Assembly (NCBI GenBank): GCA_004556975.1
Contig: SFFD01000042.1
Location: forward strand, 1 to 19,954
Length of the DNA stretch: 19,954 nucleotides
From: Oscillospiraceae bacterium
GTDB lineage: Bacteria; Bacillota; Clostridia; Oscillospirales; Ruminococcaceae
Direction of reading: 5' to 3'
Shown here: in pieces, positions 1-6,000 of the stretch
Numbering within the stretch: position 1 is the first letter of the stretch
How the letters are laid out: each line of letters begins with the position of its first letter
Notes under the pieces: model-generated
Seen by the model: only the letters and a program-made list of their open reading frames with translations
What the model was told of the DNA's origin: nothing
Databases searched by the model: none
Position numbers and translations under genes: made by a program

Positions 1-146
1 GGCGCGTAATCCGGGATCAACGCCTCGTCGCTTTGTCGGAAAAATAACGCCCAGATCGTCACCCCGATGCAGATCACAATGCCGATGATCAGCAGAAGGA
101 TGAGCCAGGTTTTCTTTTTTTCTTGTTTTTCATACTTGCCGCTCAT
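1..146 (-). CDS. Partial gene, membrane-anchored protein of unknown function
   Basis: Only the first 48 codons are in the window; the gene runs off the left edge. The ATG at 146 is preceded by an A/G-rich stretch (AGAAAGAAG) that can serve as ribosome site. The product starts with a charged cytoplasmic-looking segment rich in Lys and Glu (residues 1-13), then one hydrophobic segment (about residues 14-37, starting TWLILLLIIGIV) and then DEALIPDYAP, so it is probably a single-pass or N-terminally anchored protein with the rest outside the cell. I do not recognise the family from this piece. A good sigma-A promoter lies at 277-305 on the same strand, giving a 5' leader of about 125 nt. The LytTR regulator gene upstream on the same strand is a plausible partner or regulator, but that rests on position only. 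Confidence 0.6.
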   Translation of the reverse strand, partial: MSGKYEKQEKKKTWLILLLIIGIVICIGVTIWALFFRQSDEALIPDYA

Positions 147-276
147 AGCCGTTCTTCTTTCTTATAGATTTTGGAGCTTTGTGATCGTCACGGTCACGGT
201 GCCGGTGGGGGATTGCACAAAGCTTGTAAAGGATTGCCAGATTTATGTCAAAAGTCTCTATATCAATCCGAATCAT

Positions 277-305
277 ATTATAGTGCATTTCGTCCCGTTT
301 TTCAA
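277..305 (-). promoter_or_regulatory. Sigma-A type promoter for the partial membrane protein gene
   Basis: On the minus strand TTGAAA (300-305) and TATAAT (277-282) are separated by exactly 17 bases. The -10 is a perfect consensus. Transcription would start near 270 and run into the gene starting at 146. Confidence 0.7.
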
Positions 306-378
306 GTTATTTTGACGAATTCATTCTTACACTTGATATTTGCAATAAAACAGCATAATATTTGTGACGAAACAGCAA

Positions 379-459
379 AACTGCCGTGTTCACAGCTGAT
401 TGGTTGTCTTATGGTTCAAAACCCTCTGTCAACCAGTCATTATAGTGAACACGGCAGTT
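379..459 (-). terminator. Long inverted repeat, possible terminator after the LytTR gene
   Basis: A 15-bp perfect inverted repeat (379-393 and 445-459, arm AACTGCCGTGTTCAC) encloses 51 bases. Inside it, 397-406 and the CAACCAGTCA segment can form a second 10-bp stem with one G-U pair. Read on the minus strand, the right arm is followed by TTTTGCTGTTT, a weak T tract, so it can serve as terminator for the LytTR gene that ends at 498. The rest of 147-497 holds only the promoter listed separately. Confidence 0.45.
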
Positions 460-497
460 CCAGAATGTCGATTCATCCCATTTTTTCGCCGTTCGTC

Positions 498-1298
498 TTA
501 CGGATTTCCGTTTGCCAACTTCTCAAAAAAGATTGCCAGCGCTTTTTCCGTATCGGATGCCTTCCGAAAAAACTTGATCTGCGAAATATCGAACAGAATA
601 CAGCCGCAATGCCCCTTGAAGGTGGGAAAACAAATGACCTCCAAATAGGTGTCGATCTCCGGGCTGTAGTCGATGATCTGCAGGGTTTCTCCAAACAGCG
701 TGGCGCGTTCGTAGCTTCGCAGCCACTTGGCATCCATATTGGGAAACAGGCTGCGGAAGGAGTTTCCGATCAGTTTTTCCAGCGGCATTTTTTCCAATTG
801 CGCCAGGGCGGGATTCCCATACCGAAATACCCAGTCGATGGCGCGGCACTCGCCGTCAAAAACCATCTCTATGTCCGCAAACGCAAAGGGAATGGTATCA
901 AACAGGCGGTAATGCGCGTGGTACTGATCCGCTGTGGCGGGGATTCCATCCTCATTGAAGCTGTGAATCATATCCTGCTGCTTTGCATGGAGCTTTGCGA
1001 GAATCTCTTTTTTATTTCGCACCACATAATCCAGCGATTCACCGTTGCACAGGTTGATCTTATCCGTGACGCTGTGGATTGCCAATGCCGATACCAGGCA
1101 GCCCCGTTTCACCTTGATGAAATTGTCGCCAAGGGCCCCCTCCAGTTCAGTGAGGGTAATCCTGGTTTGATAGGCAAGATCGCTGGAGACGTGTATAAAG
1201 GCAAAATTTCCCTTCATCTGTACATAAAGAATCTGGCTGATATTCAGCACAACTTCCTGCTTGTTGGAAATAATCGTGATGGTTCCCGCTTCCTGCAT
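498..1298 (-). CDS. LytTR DNA-binding / PAS domain transcription regulator
   Basis: A 266-residue protein. Residues about 5-105 have the pattern of a LytTR DNA-binding domain: a beta-rich start (EAGTITIISNKQEVVLNISQ), the ILYVQMKGNFAFIHV strand pair, TRITLTELEGAL, and the FIKVKRGCLVS segment. Residues about 130-245 look like a PAS sensor domain (FDTIPFAFADIEMV, then GNPALAQLEKMPLEKLIG). LytTR proteins bind imperfect direct repeats in promoters; the PAS domain would sense a small molecule or redox state. The frame is open further up to a TTG at 1367, but ATG 1298 has GGAGGT seven bases upstream, so I use 1298. The usual order in the family puts LytTR at the C-terminus after a receiver domain; here it is N-terminal and no receiver is seen. 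Likely cargo of the integrative element. Confidence 0.75.
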   Translation of the reverse strand: MQEAGTITIISNKQEVVLNISQILYVQMKGNFAFIHVSSDLAYQTRITLTELEGALGDNFIKVKRGCLVSALAIHSVTDKINLCNGESLDYVVRNKKEILAKLHAKQQDMIHSFNEDGIPATADQYHAHYRLFDTIPFAFADIEMVFDGECRAIDWVFRYGNPALAQLEKMPLEKLIGNSFRSLFPNMDAKWLRSYERATLFGETLQIIDYSPEIDTYLEVICFPTFKGHCGCILFDISQIKFFRKASDTEKALAIFFEKLANGNP

Positions 1299-1317
1299 AT
1301 CAGGTACCTCCGAATAT

Positions 1318-1346
1318 ATTTTATCAAATCGATGTGCCAAATTCAA
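1318..1346 (-). promoter_or_regulatory. Probable promoter of the LytTR-PAS gene
   Basis: Minus strand TTGAAT (1341-1346), 17 bases, TAAAAT (1318-1323). Transcription would start near 1311, directly at the GGAGGT ribosome site (1305-1310), so the leader would be very short. Overlapping alternatives exist (for example TTGGCA with TATATT), so the exact boxes are uncertain. Confidence 0.45.
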
Positions 1347-1453
1347 TGGGATTTGTTGCTCTGTCAAAAGAAACGCTAAGCTAAACCGTCTTTTACTTCA
1401 ATGTGTTCTTAAGTCACCGCCCCATCCAGAGCCTGTTTTTTCAACGCATAGCG

Positions 1454-1482
1454 GGTGTCATGCTCCACATGACACCTTTTTT
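1454..1482 (+). terminator. Rho-independent terminator with a repeated third arm
   Basis: GGTGTCATG (1454-1462), loop CTCCA, CATGACACC (1468-1476), then six T. A third copy of GGTGTCATG follows at 1484-1492, so the middle arm can pair either way. No plus-strand gene precedes it in the window, so its client is unclear. Confidence 0.55.
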
Positions 1483-1540
1483 CGGTGTCATGGAAAAAAC
1501 AACACACCGCGCGACATCGGTTACAACATAAAATGGAAAT

Positions 1541-1562
1541 GGAACGTCAGGAATGACGTTCC
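1541..1562. promoter_or_regulatory. Palindrome, possible operator
   Basis: GGAACGTCA (1541-1549) and TGACGTTCC (1554-1562) are perfect inverted 9-mers around GGAA. A further ACGTTCC follows about five bases after the right arm. The arrangement is operator-like and lies between two terminators, upstream of the sigma-like gene. The function is inferred from symmetry only. Otherwise the gene-free stretch 1299-1801 holds the LytTR promoter and the two terminators. Confidence 0.35.
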
Positions 1563-1670
1563 ACGCCACGTTCCAGCGCACACCTGCCCGGTAGGATTTC
1601 AAGGCAAAAACAAATTGTCTATGAATCTGATCGGACGGGGGTGCGCTTTGTATTCAGAATTAAAAACAAG

Positions 1671-1714
1671 AGCGGCTGTTTTTGCACTTTCACGCAAGAA
1701 CGGCCGCTTTTTTT
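1671..1714 (+). terminator. Rho-independent terminator or attenuator upstream of the sigma-like gene
   Basis: AGCGGCTGTTTT (1671-1682) pairs with AGAACGGCCGCT (1697-1708), allowing G-U pairs, and is followed by a run of seven T. It lies about 90 bases before the ATG of the sigma-like gene, so it may terminate upstream transcription or attenuate that gene. Confidence 0.6.
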
Positions 1715-1801
1715 ACGCTTATAGCCCGCCATATCGTTGCCGTTCTCCGCCTCTATTTCGGTTCGTCCGCATACATCAACGAATCGAAATGGAGGAAAAC
1801 A

Positions 1802-2269
1802 ATGGGATTTAACTACGCGCTTGAGAAACTCAAATTCGATAAAGAATGGGAGAAACTGCACGATGAATATTCGGCAGCAGGAATGAGCGAAGCTTCAATT
1901 GCTCAAATGAAAGCCTTTGATTGGGGATGGTTTTGCAGCAGACGGCTCTACAGTCTCCATAACCAGCCTCTGCCGGAAGAATACTGCTTTGACGAGGATA
2001 GGGCATCCACATTATTTCGCCGCTTTGCTGCGCTCTCTGTAGCCTTTGAGGACGATTTGGGAACCAGTCGCTATGGATGGCTGGAAAGCATCGAAGATCC
2101 GAGGCTTTATCAAAGGCTCAAAGCATTATCTGATAAGGATTTGGAACTGATAACCCTGATTGCCATTGATGGATACAGTCGGGCTGAAGTAGCACGGATG
2201 TGGGGGTGCTGCCGGAACGTCATCTACAAAAGGGTGCAGAGAATCAAGAAATTTTTGCAAAGAGGGTGA
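1802..2269 (+). CDS. Sigma-70-like (region 4) regulator of the integrative element
   Basis: A 155-residue protein. The C-terminal third (about residues 112-150) is a clear region-4 type helix-turn-helix: LSDKDLELITLIAIDGYSRA followed by EVARMWGCCRNVIYKRVQRI. The N-terminal part is helical, rich in aromatic and charged residues, and I see no convincing region-2 core, so it may work as a sigma-like regulator rather than a full sigma factor. Such short proteins are common near the recombinase end of clostridial conjugative elements, where they are thought to control element genes; this is family knowledge and not shown here. The start is ATG 1802 with GGAGG eight bases upstream; an in-frame ATG at 1682 lies inside the terminator hairpin and lacks a ribosome site. 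Confidence 0.75.
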   Translation: MGFNYALEKLKFDKEWEKLHDEYSAAGMSEASIAQMKAFDWGWFCSRRLYSLHNQPLPEEYCFDEDRASTLFRRFAALSVAFEDDLGTSRYGWLESIEDPRLYQRLKALSDKDLELITLIAIDGYSRAEVARMWGCCRNVIYKRVQRIKKFLQRG

Positions 2270-2792
2270 CAAATCGCCGTTCTCGCTGCCTACACCGTGA
2301 AGGATACTTTTTCCTCATCCTTTCAGGCACATTGAAAATTGAATACACGGTATTACAGGTACGAAACCCGCGTGAATAGCGGTATAAGGCCCGGCGCGAT
2401 GACGGCGGCTTGCAGGAGGTGAATGGACAAGCTGCCAGAGCGATCAACGGAGCTTTAGACCCGGTGTGGCAATCCGGGCGCGATGACAGCGCGGGAGCTA
2501 ACGATACTTTCTCACGACCTCCCACAGACTAGAGGGGGAACCCTGCGGCGCACGAGTAAAACGACGCTGCGGAGTTATGACAGCCCTGCCATGGGCGGCC
2601 TGTAATATCCCTATCGTCAGGGGCGCGTGGCAAATATGACGAATATGTTGAAAGTAGAACGGGCAGCCGTATCACATAGTATGTATGTTGTGACATCCCA
2701 AAATGAATGCGATACGGCTGCCTTTGTTTGCATAACTTCTGCGTAAAGTGACAATAATGAGAACAGTAATAATAATGCAGAAAGGATAGCTT
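2270..2792 (+). other. Gene-poor stretch with repeats and hairpins (possible structured RNA or transfer region)
   Basis: No convincing gene of normal size. GGCGCGATGAC occurs twice (2393-2403 and 2477-2487), each in GC-rich, self-complementary surroundings. AGGAGG at 2414-2419 abuts two tiny frames: an 11-codon ATG frame (2423-2458), and a GTG frame from 2419 that stays open for about 37 codons. Either could be a leader peptide, but neither has other support. The GC-rich, hairpin-prone character suggests a cis-acting element such as a structured leader or a transfer origin; this is inference. Confidence 0.35.
2662..2728 (+). terminator. Inverted repeat, possible terminator
   Basis: GGCAGCCGTATC (2662-2673) and GATACGGCTGCC (2711-2722) form a perfect 12-bp stem with a 37-base loop, followed by TTTGTTTG. 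The T tract is short and the loop long, so termination is possible but not certain; it could also be a recombinase or relaxase site. Confidence 0.4.
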
Positions 2793-2972
2793 ATGATCGC
2801 TGCGGAAATAAAAACTGATGTGACAACAGTTCGCATTCATGATGAGTTTTGTAGCAGCCCATCTCAGGGTTGCATATCTCACATGAATCAGATCGTCACC
2901 AATTCTTACAAGAGAAGAAATACGGAAGGACAATCCTCCGACCCCAAAAACACCAATTCTATGCCGCAGTAA
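2793..2972 (+). CDS. Small protein of unknown function, element-borne
   Basis: A 59-residue ORF with AAAGGA (2780-2785) seven bases before the ATG. The product is hydrophilic, with a Cys pair (C20, C27) and the segment SHMNQIVTNSYKRRN in its middle, then a polar tail. I see no membrane segment and do not recognise the family. It sits between the sigma-like gene and the serine recombinase on the same strand; small proteins in this position of integrative elements can be excision or DNA-binding accessory factors, but nothing in the sequence proves that here. The stop codon lies in the loop of a small hairpin (TGCCGCAG / CTGCGGCA, 2962-2983). The good ribosome site is the main support. Confidence 0.5.
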   Translation: MIAAEIKTDVTTVRIHDEFCSSPSQGCISHMNQIVTNSYKRRNTEGQSSDPKNTNSMPQ

Positions 2973-3012
2973 ATGCTGCGGCAATTTCCATAAATTGGCG
3001 TTCGTCATATCG

Positions 3013-3041
3013 TTGACGGCGTGACTGTCCAACCGTATAAT
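3013..3041 (+). promoter_or_regulatory. Promoter of the serine recombinase gene
   Basis: TTGACG (3013-3018), 17 bases, TATAAT (3036-3041). Transcription would start near 3048, just before AAGGAGG (3050-3056), so the leader is very short. The recombinase can therefore be expressed independently of the rest of the element. Confidence 0.7.
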
Positions 3042-3062
3042 AAGCCAGAAAGGAGGCCCTGT

Positions 3063-4601
3063 ATGGAGCAATATGTTAAGTACCTTCGTAAGTCGCGTTT
3101 CGACCGGGATTATGCAGAGCTGAGTATAGAGGAAACACTGAAGCGGCATGAAGCGATCCTGGACCGGCTGGCAAAAGACAGAGGGTATTATATTGCTAAA
3201 ACGTACTATGAGGTCGTTTCTGGCGAATCCATCGCTGCAAGACCCGAAATTCAAAAAATGCTTGAAGAAGTAAGTGCTGGAATTTATGCTGGCGTCCTTG
3301 TCGTAGATCTGGAACGTTTGGCAAGAGGAAACGGTGCTGACCAAGCGTACATCAGTCAGGTGTTCCAATTCTCCGGGACGAAGATTGTTACACCGACAAA
3401 GATATACGATCCTTCAAACGAATTTGACGAAGAATACTTTGAGTTCGGCCTGTTTATGAGCCGAAGGGAATACAAGACCATCAACCGCAGACTGATACGG
3501 GGACGTGACAGCAGTGCATCCGAAGGAAAGTGGATCAGCAGTATCGCCCCGTATGGATACAATCGAGTGAAGATTCCACATGAAAAGGGATTTACCTTGG
3601 AGCCACATCCAGAGGAAGGACCCGTGGTAAAGAAGATATTTGAGATGTATCTGAACCATCAAGGCACCAAGATCATTGCAAATTATCTAAACGACCACGA
3701 TATTCCTACCAGGCACGGAGATCTTTGGACTTACTCAACAATCTCTCAGATCATTACAAACCCGGTCTATATGGGTAAGATCAGAAGGGGCTGGAGCAAG
3801 CAGATCAAGAGTATCGAGAATGGCGAAGTCAAGAAGCGCATCAAGCGCAAAAAGGACATGGATAGCTATGATATTTATGATGGTCTGCATCCTGGTTTGG
3901 TAAGCGAAGAGGACTTTATGAAAGCCCAGGACATTCGATTAGAAAAGAAACCAGCTGCACCGGTTAAAGAAGAGTTCCAGCTGATGAACCCGTTTTCTGG
4001 CTTGCTCTTCTGTGCAACGTGTGGCAAGAGAATTGGCCGTACAACCTTATCGGCAAAACACAACCATGCCCCACGCCTACGTTGCACAAATGCTAGGAAC
4101 TGTCACAACGGAAGCGCATATTTTGAGGTTGTCGAAAAAGAAATCATAGGGGCGCTCCGCACTTGGCTGAAGGGCTACAAGGTTAAGATTGATACTGTAG
4201 GCTATGCAGACGATATTAAGGATGCTAAGAAGCAACTGTCCAAGCTAGATCAGGAATTAAAGAAATTATCTGCCCAGCTGGACAATGCTTTTGATCTCGT
4301 TGAGCAAGGCGTATATACTCTGGATGTGTTTCAGAGCAGAAGAGCCAAGTTGACAAAAGCGATGGAAGAACTTGATGAGCGTCGAGCAGAAGTCCAGACT
4401 TTGATCGCAAAGCTGGAAGCAAGTCAGACAACACAGGCAAATCTCATTCCTCAGACAGAAGAGCTGCTGGCCAGCTATGATGATATGACGAATGAGGAAA
4501 GAAACGAGCTACTGAAAGAGATACTTGAGAAGATTGAGTATTACAAGGGAGCCGACGGACAGATCGTTATTGACCTATATCCACGGCTCCCGAAAATTTA
4601 G
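3063..4601 (+). CDS. Large serine recombinase (integrase/excisionase of the element)
   Basis: A 512-residue large serine recombinase, which integrates and excises an element by cutting and rejoining short att sites through a phosphoserine link. The resolvase-type catalytic domain is residues about 3-150: YLRKS with the likely nucleophile S11, and ERLARG with R85 and R88. The recombinase domain follows (about 160-245, with GTKIIANYLNDHDIPTRHG and TNPVYMGKI). A zinc ribbon has C317, C320, C341 and C347, and a coiled coil spans about 385-455, the part that usually controls synapsis and direction. Length and order are normal and no damage is seen. ATG 3063 is chosen for its AAGGAGG; an upstream in-frame ATG at 3021 lies between the promoter boxes. 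The gene ends about 20 bases before a fragment of spoIVB, the expected place for an att site. Confidence 0.93.
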   Translation: MEQYVKYLRKSRFDRDYAELSIEETLKRHEAILDRLAKDRGYYIAKTYYEVVSGESIAARPEIQKMLEEVSAGIYAGVLVVDLERLARGNGADQAYISQVFQFSGTKIVTPTKIYDPSNEFDEEYFEFGLFMSRREYKTINRRLIRGRDSSASEGKWISSIAPYGYNRVKIPHEKGFTLEPHPEEGPVVKKIFEMYLNHQGTKIIANYLNDHDIPTRHGDLWTYSTISQIITNPVYMGKIRRGWSKQIKSIENGEVKKRIKRKKDMDSYDIYDGLHPGLVSEEDFMKAQDIRLEKKPAAPVKEEFQLMNPFSGLLFCATCGKRIGRTTLSAKHNHAPRLRCTNARNCHNGSAYFEVVEKEIIGALRTWLKGYKVKIDTVGYADDIKDAKKQLSKLDQELKKLSAQLDNAFDLVEQGVYTLDVFQSRRAKLTKAMEELDERRAEVQTLIAKLEASQTTQANLIPQTEELLASYDDMTNEERNELLKEILEKIEYYKGADGQIVIDLYPRLPKI

Positions 4602-4625
4602 TGGTTTGTAGGTATCCTCAATTTA
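4602..4625. other. Probable right attachment site (attR) of the integrative element
   Basis: Between the recombinase stop (4599-4601) and the first codon that fits SpoIVB (ACA at 4625). Reading the SpoIVB frame leftwards, similarity stops abruptly before this Thr: the preceding codons give RYPQF and not the Gly-Ala-Val type residues the family has there. The crossover is therefore placed at about 4615-4627. No matching left site is seen in the window, so the element should extend beyond the left edge. The exact core cannot be fixed without the empty site. Confidence 0.5.
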
Positions 4626-4708
4626 CACACGTTTTTGTCAATGACCCTACCAAGGGATATGGAATCTTTGCGGAGAATATGTATTCTGTTTCCTGTAAAG
4701 CAAAATGA
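4625..4708 (+). pseudogene. spoIVB: 3' fragment of spoIVB (SpoIVB peptidase), cut off by the integrative element
   Basis: The frame reads THVFVNDPTKGYGIFAENM followed by eight residues and TGA at 4706-4708. From memory of the family, SpoIVB proteins end with a THVFVNDP-(T)-x-GYG stretch after their serine-protease core, and spoIVB normally lies directly upstream of spo0A, as here. SpoIVB is the forespore-secreted serine peptidase that triggers SpoIVFB-dependent activation of pro-sigma-K in the mother cell. Only the last 27 residues are present; the rest, including the PDZ domain and catalytic serine, must lie beyond the element's left end or be lost. If the element excises precisely, an intact gene could be restored. 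No start codon or ribosome site serves this fragment. Confidence 0.7.
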
Positions 4709-4839
4709 GCCTTCCCTCCTCGCCCTTTTATGGGAAATTTCCTTTCTTTTATATATACTCTCGGTTTATTTTGCATAATGCACAAAAAATCAGCGCAATT
4801 TTTGTGAATAAAAACTAATTGTAAATTTGTGTAAATTCA

Positions 4840-4867
4840 TTGACATTTTGGAATTTTGTGGTATTAT
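4840..4867 (+). promoter_or_regulatory. Promoter of spo0A
   Basis: TTGACA (4840-4845), 16 bases, TATTAT (4862-4867), in an AT-rich intergenic stretch (4709-4966). It gives a leader of about 90 nt. I found no convincing Spo0A box next to it. The remaining gene-free bases after the spoIVB fragment show no clear terminator. Confidence 0.6.
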
Positions 4868-4966
4868 TTTATTGGGTAGATTACATATATTCCCAGTCGC
4901 GTTTTCCCCCCGCACGCATATGAAAACGCGGTGAAAAAAATCTTAAGTGCGGAGAAGGAGTAGTAA

Positions 4967-5728
4967 GTGAATAAAAAAATAAGAATAATAATTTCAGACG
5001 ACGACAGTGAATTTTGCCGCTCCTGTTCAGAAGCACTTGGCGCCGGATTTTTTGCCGAGTTTATTGAACGTGACGGAAACAAGCTTGCTTCGGCAATTTT
5101 AAGCGGAAAACCCGATATTGTTATCTGCGACGCATTTATGCAGAATTCAGATATGCTTTGTGTAATAAAGCAGTGCCGCGAAGCAATGGGAGAGAATTCC
5201 CCTCTTTTTATTGCCATAATACCTGCTGACAATTCTATTGTTGAGCGCGAACTTCTTTCCGGCGGCGCTGCATACTGTTTTATAAAACCTGTTGACTGTG
5301 CTGCGCTTGCAGAGCGCATCAAAAGTTTTTGTATAAATTCTTTAAATACTACTGCCTCCAAAAATAATGGCAACACAAATCTTGAAGTTGTCATCACAGA
5401 TATAATTCATCAAATCGGCGTACCGGCCCACATAAAAGGATATCATTATTTACGCGAAGCTATTCTAATGGCTGTAGACGACATTGACATTATGAATTCA
5501 GTAACAAAATGCCTTTATCCTTCTGTTGCTAAAAAACACGGCACAACTTCTTCACGTGTAGAACGTGCCATACGGCACGCCATAGAGGTTGCCTGGGATC
5601 GCGGTGATGTGGACGTACTCAATTCATATTTTGGATATACCATTCACAGCGGTAAAGGCAAACCTACAAACAGCGAATTTATTGCTCTTATTGCCGATAA
5701 ACTCCGTGTAAATATGAAAACCGCATAA
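4967..5728 (+). CDS. spo0A: Stage 0 sporulation response regulator Spo0A
   Basis: A 253-residue cytoplasmic response regulator, the master switch for sporulation. The N-terminal receiver domain (about 4-120) has the acidic pair D11/D12, the likely phospho-acceptor D55 (PDIVICD) and K107 (CFIKP). The C-terminal Spo0A DNA-binding domain (about 140-250) is very well kept: KHGTTSSRVERAIRHAIEVA, then SYFGYTIHSGKGKPTNSEFI, the recognition-helix region and family signature. The start is GTG 4967 with GAAGGAG six bases before it; no ATG fits. The receiver is unusual: the switch Thr/Ser position aligns with I85, and the Pro of the usual D-x-x-M-P motif is Gln (CDAFMQ), so phosphorylation-driven signalling may differ. 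It lies downstream of the spoIVB fragment, the normal clostridial order, and has its own promoter and terminator. Confidence 0.95.
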   Translation: MNKKIRIIISDDDSEFCRSCSEALGAGFFAEFIERDGNKLASAILSGKPDIVICDAFMQNSDMLCVIKQCREAMGENSPLFIAIIPADNSIVERELLSGGAAYCFIKPVDCAALAERIKSFCINSLNTTASKNNGNTNLEVVITDIIHQIGVPAHIKGYHYLREAILMAVDDIDIMNSVTKCLYPSVAKKHGTTSSRVERAIRHAIEVAWDRGDVDVLNSYFGYTIHSGKGKPTNSEFIALIADKLRVNMKTA

Positions 5729-5746
5729 GTGCTTTTTATACTATTA

Positions 5747-5778
5747 CCCCGTGCTCAAAATAAGCACGGGGCTTTTTT
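5747..5778 (+). terminator. Rho-independent terminator of spo0A
   Basis: CCCCGTGCT (5747-5755), loop of seven, AGCACGGGG (5763-5771), then C and six T. It begins 18 bases after the spo0A stop. It lies between spo0A and the convergent CRISPR array. The AT-rich stretch 5779-6000 after it shows no gene and no further repeat copies. Confidence 0.9.
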
Positions 5779-6000
5779 AATTTTATTAAAGCATATGTTT
5801 ATAGCATTTAATTTTTAAAAGCGGTTTTTATAAAATAAATTCTTAATATATAAGCATCCGGAATTATTTTTGACGGGTAAGTATTGTGCTCAAGCAATTA
5901 CAATATTACAGCAATTTATATTAAAAGCATTTGTTCGATTTGTTTTAGCCAATTATCAGCAAATAATTCTGTTTATACAAAGAAATTAAAACATTTTCGC

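Noticed and set aside
171..1379. 402-codon open frame on the plus strand
   Set aside because: It is antisense to the LytTR-PAS gene, which has recognisable domains, a GGAGGT site and a promoter. The plus frame has no domain or convincing ribosome site.
2529..3368. 279-codon open frame on the minus strand
   Set aside because: It overlaps the serine recombinase start, its promoter and the 59-residue ORF on the other strand; composition is atypical and no start signal is seen.
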